This document shows positions 20,513-32,247 of a DNA stretch of 64,000 nucleotides, in pieces (position 1 is the first letter of the stretch; each line of letters begins with the position of its first letter). The notes beneath the pieces were generated by a model. That model did not search any database and was not told where the DNA came from. It worked only from the letters and a program-made list of their open reading frames with translations. The position numbers were made by a program, and so were the translations under genes. This DNA comes from Dactylonectria macrodidyma (lineage: Eukaryota; Ascomycota; Sordariomycetes; Hypocreales; Nectriaceae), in NCBI GenBank assembly GCA_020744425.1, contig JAGMUV010000009.1, forward strand, positions 806,001 to 870,000. The letters run 5' to 3'.

Positions 20513-22926
20513 CTTGTGTGGTTCAGGCATCTTGGATTCGTCTCTTTGGACATCACGCCTGCCTTTTTGGAATTGGCGTTGGGGCGTTGGAGTTTTTTGT
20601 CGGTGTTTCTGAGCCATCCTCTGTAAGGCGGATACCAACTTTTTGGAACCCCTTCTTACGAGGCCCTCACGGGTTTCACTCTTTTCATTAGGTTTGGGGC
20701 CTTGTGCCCCGGCTTGAAGAAGAGACGGCGTTGGCGATGGGTGTGTTGGTGAGATTCTGTGGTGGTGTTGAGGTTCTGGTTCGACGCGTGGAGGGGAAAC
20801 AACAGAGATGAGCATCAGGCTCGTGGGTTCAGTTATCCCTTTCGTCTCTGTAGTTACAGATAGATACACAATACTTCTTCTCTTATTCCTTGTGCTCTTG
20901 CCTATATCGATCTCTCTGTCGTGGTGTTGAAACCACGTCTACTTGTGCGCAGATGCTACCTGGTGGTGGTGATTTTTCGTGGGAGTTTTCACAGGATTAG
21001 CTGCGCGAGCTTCTCGGGAAACTACGTAAAACCGTATGACTACAGAGTCATCTCGAAATCATGTTGAATTCCATGCTTCATCTTTATATTCCTTAGATTG
21101 AGTTGTCTTATCCTTTGTCATTTTTTTGTTTTCCCCCTCCCCACCAAATCCCTGCGCTGGTGTTTTGCCTCATTCCCATTTTCTCCACCTCCAACATCCA
21201 GACCATCTTCGCTGAAACCTCAACTCTTGACGACTCTGTTCTGTGGAACACAAACCAGTACCACAGTAGTATCTCTTGGAATTCAAGAGAATCTGCCGAT
21301 CAGGTTCTAGCCCGTCACATCGGTGACCTTTGGGCTCTTTGTTCGCTGGGCCGGTACTCTCCCTTCCTCTCCTCTAGGATCCCCCACACGAAGAGCGGAA
21401 CAATGAACGTATTCGGTATCCTCCCTTTGTTCTCGGGAAATTGTTCCATACCGTCGCTAATGTCCCTGATCTCTTAAGAATCCGTAAACTCTTCCAGAAA
21501 CCTCGGGCGCCCTCTCGATCGAAAATGCCCACAACCCGTCGCCACCGCGAAGTCGAAAACATGACATTAAAGCTATACCAATACAGCCCAAGGGCTTCCA
21601 AGACTACTGTGGCATCACAGGAGGCTTAGAACGCCATGTCACAGATCGCGAGTTCGTCGTGGTCAATCTCGTTAGCGATTGATTTCTCCCATTTCACGGG
21701 TCGGAAAGCGAGTCCAAAGAAGACCTTCGAAACACCAAGCTTCGAGACTACCAGTTTCTTATCACATCCTCTCGCAGCTCGCGTATTACGGCTGAATACA
21801 GATATCGGGTAGGTTGATCTGAGAATCATCGACGAACTCCCGTTCCGAGAGACCCCTTCGATGCGCACACTACACATGCTTCCGACTCACAGCATCCAGG
21901 TCATCTATTGCAGCCCCATAGGCATACAGACTACGAATTTAAAAAGAAACACGAGAACCATGGAGGGTTTAGGGAGGATGTGAGGCGAGGAAAGGCCCAG
22001 GGGGCATTTTGGAAGTGTTGGGGTTGACGGTGGTCAACTCGCTTTCCCAATACTGACATTTCAGTTGACATCCTCTCACGACCCAAAGACATGCCCCGAC
22101 ACAATCGCCATTGGTACTTCAGGATTCGATAGTCTCCTAGCGGTATCAATTTCCCAGAGACGTGCTGACGAAACTGGTCGAGAATTCTAGGCACACCCTC
22201 AAGCCATCAACAATGGACAGAGATTCTACGCCTAGCACGAAAAGTTCAAGCACAAGACACCAGGAGCCAGGCAAGAAATCATCAGACTTCTCTAGAGACT
22301 AGGTATGATCAATGCTGACGTCCTACGCCTTCCCCGTCAAGTTTACCCGCATCAGCGCTTACTTGGTTGTCTAGATCACGGTGGTCCTCATCTTCTCACA
22401 GCACCCTCGCTTGCCCTTTTATCAGCTTCGACTAATCGCAACACACAACAGGACCTTTAACGCAAACTCGAGAACCTCCTATCCTCCGATCGATACTATA
22501 CTCAAGATATCAAGAAACCCACGAGATGGAGAAACCGCGATGGAGGAGTTTCGATGAAGGAAACTTGCCTGGCAGCCGATTCAACGGTTCGTGTACAACT
22601 GAGAAATATTCGGCATCTCATATATAAAGAGGCGGGACTCTCGAAGGCTCGACTCTTCTTGCTCTCAGTCCAGCGGGCAAGGCAATCTCTATTCAACGCC
22701 AAGCCGCATGCTAAGCAAACTGTATCTTCGCACGAAGCCCATTCTTTCTCATCCTCTATCTCTATTACATCCTTGTGCCAAGGGAACTTGCCACTCACCC
22801 TCATTTCCTACTCAGCCCGTCTTTCTATTCCTTCAGCAGGCCTCTTGCGGTCGAACCTGCTCGACATCGCGGAGCATTCGGCAACCTTTTAGCAGGCGTC
22901 GGCTTGATCTGGGTGAAAACCCGTTC

Positions 22927-24222
22927 CTAAAGTGATTTCCCGGCACTCTTAGTTCTGACGAGCTGTTCTAAGAGCTCACTAGCCCTCGCCTGCCCACCCA
23001 GTTCATTTAGCTCGTTCCCAAGTCGAGCGGCGATCTCTCTGTATTCGTCGTCACCAAGGATTCGCTCTGCGGCACGGCGGATTTGGTCGGTTGTGGGATT
23101 ATCGGTCTTCAGGTCTATTCCCGCACCGGCCCAGTGAATCCTCGCGGCTGTATCCTTCTTGTCCTCAGTCTGGCCGGCGCAAATCAACGGGAGCTTGTGC
23201 GATAGAGCCTGTGTGATGCTTCCGTATCCGCCATTAGTGATGAGCAGAGACAGCTGTGGCAAGAACAAGTGGTAGGGTATCCATTTCGCGAAACGGACAT
23301 TATCAAAGTCCCCTACTCTGGCCTTGATCTCTTCTGCGTATGGCGAGGCAACCACCAGCAAGAGTTTTGGGTTATCCGCGAGAGCCTGGATGGCGGGCAC
23401 AATCAGCGAGGTAGGATCCATCGCCAGGGTACCCTGGGTGATGCCGACAACTCTCGAGTGGTTCACGGCCTCATCCCACCATTCTGGAAGCTGATTCGAT
23501 GTGGCGACGACTGATGTGACAAGCGGCCCGACATGATGGGTATGCCTCCTCTGCTCTCGAGGCTTCGGGCGAAGGTAAAACTCGAGGGACGGAGACGAGG
23601 CCTGGATGTGCAGGAAGGGACTGTATGTGAAGGACTCAACGGGCTCGCCATAAGGAAGACTCCATAGACCCAGAGCTCTTCTCTGGGTGTTGATGATGGG
23701 CCGCAGGAGTAGTGGTAATCGTATCCACTGGTTGAAGAGGTGACAGAGCTCGTTCCACAGCAAACCAAGCGTAGATGCTGGAGGAGCCCTCCCAGAGGAC
23801 TCTTGAGGAGCTCCCCAACTTGACATGTACATTGGAATGACTCCCAGGGTGGCATATACCGGTATCTCTCCAAGTTCGTACAAGGCCCTCGCACCGTACG
23901 GCAGCACGTCCACCAGCATCACATCGGCCGCAAAGCCCCGCAGGACCCGGCGATAGTCGCTGACCTGGGCAATAACACGAGACACTAAACGAGTATACAC
24001 TCCATCTAGCAACCCAGTTTCGTTTTCAGATATTAGCGGAGCATCCACCCTCGAGATGGCTTCGGTCGCGACAAAAGCCGCTCCGGTGATGCGAACACGC
24101 GCTTCGTTATCAGCGCTCGTCAGCCAAACGACGTCGTGGCCTCGGCGGACCAGCTCTTGCGCCACAGCTTGCATTGGATACGCATGTCCAGCCGGGAAGT
24201 GAGAGTGAAGGAGAATTTTCAT
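22927..24222 (-). CDS. GT1-family (UDP-glycosyltransferase-like) enzyme
   Basis: A single frame of 431 aa from ATG 24222. It begins MKILLHSHFPAGHAYPMQAV, the N-terminal Rossmann strand and His-containing loop of GT1 enzymes, where the His is the usual catalytic base. The donor-binding part has WIPYHLFLPQLSLLITNGGYGSI (split here as two adjoining motifs: the helix before and the NGGYGS loop) followed by LPLICAGQTEDK, the UDP-sugar signature region. A longer in-frame start at 24312 would add 30 residues without conserved features, so the internal Met was preferred. Such enzymes glycosylate small molecules (sterols, polyketides, xenobiotics) in the cytosol. The acceptor cannot be predicted. It lies at the edge of the gene-poor stretch and near a siderophore-type MFS transporter. 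Confidence 0.85.
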   Translation of the reverse strand: MKILLHSHFPAGHAYPMQAVAQELVRRGHDVVWLTSADNEARVRITGAAFVATEAISRVDAPLISENETGLLDGVYTRLVSRVIAQVSDYRRVLRGFAADVMLVDVLPYGARALYELGEIPVYATLGVIPMYMSSWGAPQESSGRAPPASTLGLLWNELCHLFNQWIRLPLLLRPIINTQRRALGLWSLPYGEPVESFTYSPFLHIQASSPSLEFYLRPKPREQRRHTHHVGPLVTSVVATSNQLPEWWDEAVNHSRVVGITQGTLAMDPTSLIVPAIQALADNPKLLLVVASPYAEEIKARVGDFDNVRFAKWIPYHLFLPQLSLLITNGGYGSITQALSHKLPLICAGQTEDKKDTAARIHWAGAGIDLKTDNPTTDQIRRAAERILGDDEYREIAARLGNELNELGGQARASELLEQLVRTKSAGKSL

Positions 24223-24952
24223 TGTGTCGTTGATGGTGATGCTTTCGATGAGGCACAGTGGAAATGTCGGTGATGAATTCCGGTGCCTCCAGCTGATGAG
24301 TGGGGCAGACATGCAGTTCGATTATCATCTGCACGCCTATCAAAACATGCATTTCCTGAGAAACACCAGTTTCGATCTCGCTAGGTCGCTCAGTTATAGT
24401 AGCAAGTCTCAGCCTACTTCATCTACTATTCCACCGCCAATTTGGGGCCAGACTCCTATTCTGAGGTATTCAGTTTACAGCCTACCCTACATCTGGTTTT
24501 GCTTCATGGTGGTCGAATACGAACATACCTCAAGATCCAAGGTTTCAAGCTCAGCATGAGTCTGCGAAAATCAATCAAGATGTTCAACTTTCAACCTTCC
24601 TACTGTGTGTAACCATTTCCTTGTCAAGGAGTGACCGATACCCAAAGGGGGGGAGGAGATGACAGATGATAGAAAATCGCACGACGTACATTACACAATG
24701 GATGTCGCACAAAGGACTGAACAGTCGAACAGCCTGAAGTACCAGTTCCTGAACAGAAAGCACTCTTGGAGTGAATTACGCAGCCACTTCAAATTCACAT
24801 AAAAAAATATGTATAAATTCTACCATCCGCAGAATTTTTGACTGGCTAACTTTAACTCTTACCTCACCCAACGGTCCTCATTCTAACAGCGCTTACCACA
24901 AGATCCCATCACACCTACGACACTCCAAGGATACCAAAACCTACCTACCAAC
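24223..24952. other. Intergenic, no gene seen
   Basis: Upstream region of the GT1 gene. One 111-codon plus-strand frame (24224-24559) overlaps the GT1 start antisense and is not believed. The rest is AT-rich. Confidence 0.6.
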
Positions 24953-25159
24953 ATGTGCCATTTCAATACCATAGTCAATGTCTGCCAAGACTGCAACACA
25001 GTTAACAACTCGAAACAGCTTACCGAGGCATTTTGTGTGGCCGCCGAAGAGCTCGAGCCATGCTTGGGCTTCACAACAGATATTGCCTACGCGAGTATCA
25101 TCTGCGAGAAGTGCTTGGAGGCTCGTGTGAAGATCACCGAGAATGAGAACGGTAATTAG
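24953..25159 (+). CDS. Small Cys-rich hypothetical protein
   Basis: An intronless frame of 68 aa starting MCHFNTIVNVCQDC, preceded by a favourable CCAACATG context. It holds seven cysteines, two as CxxC pairs (residues 11-14 and 51-54), a layout that could bind a metal and that recalls the many small 'MCxx...C' proteins of ascomycetes. No signal peptide is seen, so it would be cytosolic. I do not recognise a function. Codon-like composition and the even spacing of the CxxC pairs are the only support, and a chance frame cannot be excluded. Confidence 0.4.
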   Translation: MCHFNTIVNVCQDCNTVNNSKQLTEAFCVAAEELEPCLGFTTDIAYASIICEKCLEARVKITENENGN

Positions 25160-25589
25160 ATGGCGGGGAAAAGAACCTGGACCTTTTAGGCTGCCAAATC
25201 CGACTGGATGGACAAGACAAGCGTAGTTTGAGGTGGCCGAACTAGCTAGGGACGGTGAATTCACTTCGTTGGCTGAATGTCTTGGCTGAGGGGCCGACTT
25301 AGATAGATAGATATATTCACAATGTCAGATTGTTTGGAAAAATACAATGACAAAATACCGCAAGGTTCGGATGTACGCCCGACTGCAACGTTTTGCTTCA
25401 CACTGAAAGATGCAATGTATATGAACTCGTTAAGTACACAATGTACTATGTACTCAAAACGAAGAGTGAGGTGTGAGAATGATAAAATATACTTTTCGTC
25501 CGCGCCTTGACCACCTTTTGGGACGTATTGAGCTCTTACGACCAGGGCGTACCCTTTGATGAATCCGACATGGTGACCAGATATCGAGG
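25160..25589. other. Intergenic, 3' flank of the MFS gene
   Basis: AT-rich, with short GATA repeats near 25300 (AGATAGATAGATATAT). No gene is seen. Confidence 0.6.
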
Positions 25590-27623
25590 TCAGTGCTGAC
25601 CAGCCCAGAATCGCAGGAACGCCTCCTTCTTGTTCTTAGCCGGGGGAAGCGGCTCCGGATTGCGGTCTTTCTCCTCCAAGGCCAGACCATCGTTGCCGAC
25701 GTTGGTGACACAGTTCTGCTGCTTGCCGAGGAAGAAATTGGTCTGGAAGAAAGCAGCGACGAGGGGGATGAAGGCAAGCCCCAGGGCGGTGGAGAGGCAG
25801 TAGTACAGGGTGTTGCGGTAGGCGACGATGGCGCCCTGGCGCATGGGGTCGTCGAAGTCGTACAGCGTGCGGATCGACGAGACGCTGCTGAAGAGCTGCT
25901 GGACCGTCGTCTCGTTGGCCGATGCCGGGAGGTGCTCGCGCAGTTGACTAGGCATGTGGCTCGACCAGATGACGGCGACGATGGCGCTGCCCACGGCGCT
26001 GCCGATCTTGGACCAGAGCGAGAGCAGCGAGATGACGAGCGCGACGTCTTGGTGAGGGACGGACGCCTGAGAGGCGACGCGAGAGCCCACGACGGACATG
26101 GAGCCGCCGAAACCGATGAGGATCATCGACATGACGAGCGCTCCTGTGCTGTTGGTGGCTCGCTTTCCGTCCAGCAGGATGCCCATGCCGATGATCTTGA
26201 CGCATAGGCCTGCGATCTGGATGGCGCGGTATCTGTGAGTCCATCGCTGTGCGAGACCGACCAAGGGGCCTGCGATGCAGAGAGCCAAAGTCAAGGTGTT
26301 GCCGTAGTAAACCTGTGTGGATGTTAGCTAATGGTATAGTTGAAGCGGTTGTACTTCGTACCCAGTTCTGGTAGCTCCAGTCCTTGGCAATCAGAGTGTA
26401 TGAGGAAAAGTAGAGTCCGCGAATGTTTCCAGCAACTGTGTCAAGTTAGTTATGAACGTATCGCGTGTGTTCGACTTCAACTTACGCATGTAGAACCCAT
26501 CAATGATGATAGCCATGATAAACGTCCTGTTAAAGACAAGGCGGCGAGGGGCACTCGGCACGCGAGCCCACTTGATCTCGTAGATGACATAGGCGATAAG
26601 GAGCAAGCCGCCGACAATCATCATGGCAATGAGCGACTGGTTGCGCCACCCGTTGTGGGCGTACGTCTTGAGGGAGAAGGGCAAGAGCAGCAGGGACCAG
26701 CCAAAGCCAAGCAGCAGCAGGCCAAAGGCGTCGATCTCTTCCATGTTCTGCTTGAGCTTCTCGGTCCACGTCTGGGAGTCGTCGACGGCGCTGGCGACGA
26801 TGGCGCCATGCGGGCCTTGCTCGCCGCGCTCCTCAGCCATCTCTCGGGCCGCTCGACGGGCCGCGTTGCTCGAGGCGATGTTAACGATGCCGTGCTTCTT
26901 GGCCTGGCGGTCGAGGTAGATGAGGGTGGCGACTGCAGGGCCTAAGGCCACTGGCATGATGATGGCGAACATGCCGTATCCCCATCGCCATCCCTCCTCG
27001 TTCTTCTCGACTGCCGCGACAATCTTGCCCGCGAACCACGTGTTGATGATGAAAGGCGTAGACAGCATCGAGCTGGTGAACCCTCGCCACTCTAAGGGGG
27101 TTAGATCCGCCACGATGATGTCGTTGGTGAGATCGAGACCAGAGCTGCCAACAGCGACAAAGACCTCTCCTACAATGTAGGCGGAAATTGTATGCGAAGA
27201 GGCAGCAATGATATAACCGCAAGTGTAAAACAGGATGCAGAGGATATACGTGTACGGCCGGCTCGTAATGTCGGAGAACTTGGCGATGAAGGGCTTCGAC
27301 ACAGCGCCGATGATGTTGGTCGCAATAGACAGCGTCGAGAGCACCGAGCTGTGCTGCTCGTAAAACGACGAGGCGCTGACACTATAGTACGATGTCGTCG
27401 ACGAGTCGAGCGCGTACGCCCAGGCACAGACGAGCACCGAGATGCCCACCAGCCAGAGCGTCCGTCGATCCGACTTGGCCTCGCGATACACAGCTTCCAT
27501 GCGGGTGACGCCCTGCGACTGGAGGACATCACCGACGTTGGAGAGCGGCTTGAGGTGCTCGCTGCCCGAGTTGACCCTTTCGGGCTCGACTGGCGCGGGC
27601 ACAATCTTGTCTTCACCGGACAT
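25590..27623 (-). CDS. Siderophore-iron transporter-like MFS protein
   Basis: Three exons give 644 aa: 27623-26486, 26435-26362 and 26312-25590, with introns of 50 and 49 nt. After an acidic cytosolic N-terminus (MSGEDKIVPAPVEPER), hydrophobic segments begin at about residue 65; roughly 14 can be counted, as in the drug:H+ antiporter/SIT subgroup. Family-like motifs are YALDSSTTSYYSVSASSF near residue 80, SDITSRPYTYILC, and GNIRGLYFSSYTLIAKDWSYQNWVYYG spanning both intron junctions (quoted here in parts: AGNIRGLYF, then WSYQNWVYYGNT). These match fungal siderophore iron transporters such as Mir and Sit proteins. Likely role: proton-coupled uptake of ferric hydroxamate siderophores at the plasma membrane. 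The 3' flank is AT-rich. The next gene upstream is the mitochondrial Fe/S exporter Atm1, also iron-related. Confidence 0.88.
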
Positions 27624-28407
27624 GGCTGCAACCTGTACTATGACGGCTAGGTGGCAAAGAGAATGAAAGAATAGAGCACACACGATGGCTTGCAAAACCA
27701 ACTCAAGGCTATATCCTCGTTCCTTATGTAGACTCTCAAAGCCCCGTCCTGATCAACAGCCAAGACAGGGCCCACGCCTCCGCTGGGCGTCGGCCGCCGG
27801 AACTCGCGCCGTTGGTAAAGATCGTCATGGCCTACATGAACCGGTTGGTGTAGTTGGCGAATAAAGTAAGCATGATCTAATCTAATCAGATCACTAGTGG
27901 AGAGTGTGCCCCCATCTCTTGGTTTTGCGATTTTTTTTCGTTGCCACCCGGCACTCCAACTCCCATGTATTAGCTCGTGTAAGGCTGGAAGGATTCCATG
28001 AAAGTGGATGGATCCCACCCGACAACCAATCGGTCCAATTGTCAAACCCACAGTCGTCCTACCAATCTGCATGCTTCGTGTAGTTTACCCACGAGGTCCT
28101 TGTGAGGTTGCCTTTTTGATAGACGGGAGCTTTGAAGGCCATGCTAAGCACCATGGCGGATACAACCTTCCATCCTTTTCACGCGACGATCACGGATTCA
28201 CTCTCCCATTCGGCTCCGTTCGCCGGCCGAACTCGCAACCGTTTTCATAAGTCCCTGGCCAAAGTGATCCACATCCACCCAGCATGTTGGATCAGGGTAC
28301 AATGTGACCAAGTGAGCCCTTGTTGGCTGTCTTAGGTAGCTTTATTGGTTGTCTAATAAGTTTGGGTGGTGGTGCTAGTGTTGATCCCTTGACGTGACAG
28401 TCAGTTA
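27624..28407. other. Upstream region of the siderophore-type MFS gene
   Basis: About 0.8 kb between the MFS start and the 3' end of the ABC gene. One TGATAG (28118-28123) is present but no full ATCWGATAA siderophore-repressor site was seen. No gene. Confidence 0.5.
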
Positions 28408-30610
28408 TTACTGTCGAGGACGTGTCGCGTCCTGTTGAACCACTGAAATCTCTTGCTCCTCTTCACCCTCTGTGGAAGTTCCATCCTCATGGAACCTAGT
28501 TTCCTGAGCTGTCATAAAATTAGGATGGTTGAGTCACTTGTTCTCTGTGGGTTTGCAACTTACCACTCCATAATTCGGCATAGACCCCGGCACGGTCAAT
28601 TAGCTCACGATGGGTGCCCATCTCGGACACCTGGCCCTTGTCAAGGACAATGATGATGTCCGAATCGAAAATGGTCCGCAGGCGATGTGCGACGAAGACG
28701 CTAGTCCGACCCTTTTCCCGGAGAATGCCGTTAATGTTCACCATCAGAGCCTGCTCAGTATGCGTGTCCAAGGCGCTAGTTGCCTCGTCGAAAAAGAGCA
28801 GCGGCGGGTCTTTGAGTAATAGTCGGCTCACGGCAAGTCGCTGCTTCTCGCCTCCAGAAATCATCAACCCACGTTCACCAACCTTGGTCTGGTACCCATC
28901 GGGAAACTGTTGGATAATATCGTGGACGCGAGCTCGCTGGGCGGCCGCCACGACTTCCTCGTGAGTTGCGTCGATGGAGCCGTATCGGATGTTGTGCTCT
29001 ACGGTGTCGTTGAATAGTGGAGTATCTTGGGGGACGACACCGATGGATCTCCGCAGAGAATCAACATTGACGTCCCGAATGTCCTGGTCGTCGATCAAAA
29101 TCCTGCCGCCCTGAACGTCGTAAGACCGGAAAAGCAACCGCAACAAGGTTGACTTTCCACATCCACTTGGCCCAACCACGGCGACCTTTTTGCCAGCCGG
29201 GATAGTTAACGAGAGATTCTGTAGAATGGGGCGATCAGGGTGATATCCAAAGTGAACATTCTCAAATTTGATTTCTCCTCCCTTGGGGAGAACAAGTGGT
29301 GGGGCGTCAGGCTTGTTCTTGATGCTGGAGTTGACCTTTTGCAGGTTAAAGAGAGTCTCCATATCAAGAAGAGACTGTCGCAGTTCACGGTATACGGATC
29401 CCAGAAAGTTGAGTGGCACGGAAAGCTGGAATACGAGCTGGTTCACCATGACCAGGTCACCCACCGTCAAGGAGCCGGATGCCACCCCGTTTGCGGCGAG
29501 GTACATCATGCCGGTGAGTGCGGTGGAGAAGATCAAGTTCTGGCCGCTGTTGAGAAAAGCCAAGGACGTGGCCACCTTGATCGAGCTTTTCTCGTACTGC
29601 TGTAGAGCCTTGTCATAACGCGCGACCTCGAACTTTTCGTTGTTAAAATACTTGACAGCCTCATAGTTGATGAGCGAGTCGACGGCCACCGTCGAAGCCT
29701 TGTTATCAGCAGCGTTTGCCTGTCTCCGGAACTTGGTCCGCCACGCGGTCGTCCAGATGGTAAATGCAGTGTAGCTCACCATTGTGAGAACAGTGATGGC
29801 TGCAAACTGCGCGCCGTATTGCCAGGTGAGAATTCCACAAACCATTCCAATTTCTAGCGCGGTCGGCAGAACGTGAAAGACCATGCTCGTCAGAAGAAAG
29901 CTGATTCCTTTGGTACCTCGTTCGATTGCCCTCGTTAAACCGCCCGTCTGTTTGGAGAGGTGGAAGGACAGGTCGAGGCGTAGGAGGTGGTCAAAGACAT
30001 TGCAGGCGACCCTTCTGATAGCCTTTTGCGCGACGGAGGCGAAGACGGCATTGCGCAACTCCTGGAACAGAGTTGCTCCGACTCGCGTGGCGCCGTACGC
30101 GAGAATCATGGCACCCGCGACTGTGGTGGCGGTACCTCCAACAGCGGCGATGTCAATGTTCATGGAATCGACGATGGACTTGAAGTAGAACGGGACTTGG
30201 ACATTCATGACTTTGGCGCCAACAAGCAGGAATACAGCTAGACCGACGCGCAGTTTAGTGTCAATGCTATCCTTGGGCCACAGATAGCGACTCATTTCTT
30301 TCATGATGGCCCAGTCCGCTTTGCGCTGCTCGGTGGTAGACTTCTCTACCGTCGCAAGAGGGTCATTGTTGGTCGGTGACTTGACTTTTGACGCGGTTAC
30401 AACGGTGGCCTTTACGGCAGCAGTCTTAATCGGTTCATTCTTTGCGACGCCAGACGCAGGAGGCTGTTCACGTCGAGAGGAAGCCGAGGTCCAAAAGGGG
30501 TGGACGGAGGTGCTCGGCCGCTGGGGCAGCCACGGAGGGCGCGAGTGTATTGTCGCAAGTCCGTAGCGAGAGCAGCCCAGCGGCGAGCGGTACAGTAATC
30601 GAGGCAACAT
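28408..30610 (-). CDS. atm1: Mitochondrial ABC exporter Atm1 (Fe/S precursor)
   Basis: Two exons, 30610-28564 and 28508-28408 (intron 55 nt), give 715 aa. The N-terminus ([17 protein letters not shown]) is Arg/Ser-rich and lacks acids for about 50 residues, as in a mitochondrial presequence. A six-helix exporter domain spans roughly 120-410. The ATPase has Walker [10 protein letters not shown], signature ISGGEKQR and Walker [13 protein letters not shown], in the order of a half-size ABCB7/Atm1 exporter of the inner membrane. Atm1 exports a glutathione-linked sulfur or Fe-S compound needed for cytosolic Fe/S assembly. The last intron is needed to give the tail [20 protein letters not shown]; read through it, the frame ends QVTQPS shortly afterwards. 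It is upstream of, and on the same strand as, the siderophore-type carrier. Confidence 0.95.
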
Positions 30611-31592
30611 GGTGACGGTTCAGATCGGCGGTCGCATCGTGGTAGAGATGGCGTCGGGATTCGAAATGGCGGGGGAGCTGTGGGAGCTTCGGTTCACGCA
30701 GCGAGGGGCAATGGCGATGGAAGAAAACAAGACGGCGCAGTGCCGTGGCTGCTAGAGATCCCGCGATACCAAGCGATCTAGTACCTGGAGGGGTAGATGA
30801 GAGATATTGCTCGGTGGTATCAACAGGGGATGATTATTTATAGGAGATGAGACGCAGCTAGAGAGGCTCACAAGGTTCCCACGGCGGATCGCCGACTCTA
30901 GCGGGATGATGCAACCGATCTTGGCGCCTCAGGCAGCCGAAGATCGGAACAAAACCACTCGCGACGTTCGTTCTTGATAGATGCTATTACTTCCTATTCA
31001 TTATTATTTGGTACTAATATTCTCAGATCCAGAAATACCTTCAGACTTCATATTGGGAGTTTGATGATGACGGAAATGTCTCGCACTGTTAGAGTGCGGA
31101 GCCCCATCCCGCCGACCAAACTGCGCAAATACCACAGCAATGGTGCAATGATGATCGTATGGATCGCGCCATATCAGGGGAAACCTTCGCCAGCTGAAGC
31201 CAGGCCTGGCTTATTTCTATCTCTCAATTTCTCCCCCCATCCCATGGGATTTCCACCCATAGTTGTAGACTGTCAGTTCCGTCACTTGAACTGGTCATGT
31301 GACTAGTTTTATGTGTCTATCTCAGACTAGGGGCAGACTTGTCATGATGGACGAACTGCGGCACAAGCTCCCCGAGACAACGAATAATATATCTATGATG
31401 TACAAGTCGCAGGGCGCCGGCAAGGCAATTTACCCAGCAAAAAAAACACTTCGCAAGAGCTTGTTACAAGGTTGATAGATAGCTTACCCTGAGTCCTGAC
31501 CGAACCAACGTTAGCAGTGATAAAACCCGAAAGGGCATCATCAATCAGTCAAGCTGGATTGTATGCAGTACCTGTTGAAAATGCAAAAAGAA
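30611..31592. other. Upstream region of atm1
   Basis: It carries a TATA-like element (listed) and AT-rich DNA up to tRNA-Gln. Open frame 30974-31306 (+) has no family features and is not believed. Confidence 0.55.
30835..30842 (-). promoter_or_regulatory. TATA-like element upstream of atm1
   Basis: TATAAATA on the minus strand, about 225 bp before the atm1 start codon. It could be the core promoter if the 5' leader is long; no other TATA lies nearer. Confidence 0.35.
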
Positions 31593-31664
31593 AGGTCTCG
31601 GAGGGAGTCGAACCCTCGCTGGCGGAATCAGAATCCGCAGTCATAGCCGTTAGACCACGAAACC
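31593..31664 (-). tRNA. tRNA-Gln (CUG anticodon)
   Basis: The minus-strand sequence begins GGTTTCG and ends CGAGACC, which pair as an acceptor stem with one G-U. The anticodon arm GCGGA-TTCTGAT-TCCGC presents CTG. The T arm is GAGGG-TTCGACT-CCCTC. Discriminator T matches fungal tRNA-Gln. No intron. Confidence 0.95.
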
Positions 31665-32247
31665 ATGGGATCGGCGAATCGGAAATCCGATTTCGATATC
31701 GATGCCAGCGGAACTAGGTATTATATAGTTTTAGCCCCACGTCCCTAGGCCAATTGATGACACCCTGCCTCGTGTTGTCTCCAAGACTTCCACACACAGC
31801 AAGAGGTGTTTTTAAATCATATCAAAGGTTTAATTGTAGAAAAGAAAACAAGATCAAGCAGGGATGATAGATGGGGAAGTTTGTCTGCTTTCCTGACGCA
31901 AATTCATCGCTGTTCACTGAAGCTGGCTGTAGCTGAAGGGTCGCGGAGTGAGTTCTCCACCCGCCTTACCAACAGGGCAGTGCAAACCTGGATTTTATAG
32001 TGGGCTACTGCCTGTAACATGCCCCAGCACACTCTACTCAATGTGCTGGCGACCACTAAAGACAAGTCCAGCTTCGAGCGACTCTACAAAAACATCCGTG
32101 AGATTGACAAGTAGCCTCAACGTGGCAGCGAGCCAAGTCAATCAGAGGCTCAAACGACCTCAATCAACACTGATTTTGCATAACACATGCACATCTAAAT
32201 TACAGAAACCCACCGGACCACATACTGAGGGCCCCCGTCGACTCAAG
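31665..32247. other. Upstream region of the P450-like gene
   Basis: The 5' flank of the P450-like gene. The frame of that gene stays open upstream to 31948 but the extra residues are not P450-like and the ATG at 32248 fits a membrane-anchor start. Confidence 0.5.

Larger units (their letters stand above)
17848..22926. other. 5.1 kb gene-poor accessory stretch
   Basis: No gene with recognisable domains is present. Contents: dispersed 18-bp motifs and a duplication (18.18-18.72 kb), three inverted repeats (18.86-19.10 kb), a T-rich low-complexity tract (20.4-20.5 kb), and TATA-like elements at 20268-20273 and 22621-22628, each followed by pyrimidine-rich DNA. Open frames such as 20498-20869 (-), 21103-21477 (+) and 21626-21877 (-) are 80-125 codons, overlap on both strands and match no family I know; some could be remnants of a transposable element. 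Confidence 0.5.

Noticed and set aside
20268..20940. TATAAA followed by CT-rich and T-rich DNA, resembling an LTR promoter
   Set aside because: No terminal TG...CA repeats, no primer binding site and no reverse transcriptase could be found in the window.
25593..26207. 204-codon plus-strand frame
   Set aside because: Antisense to the third exon of the MFS carrier; rich in Asp/Gly/Ala as expected for such a shadow.
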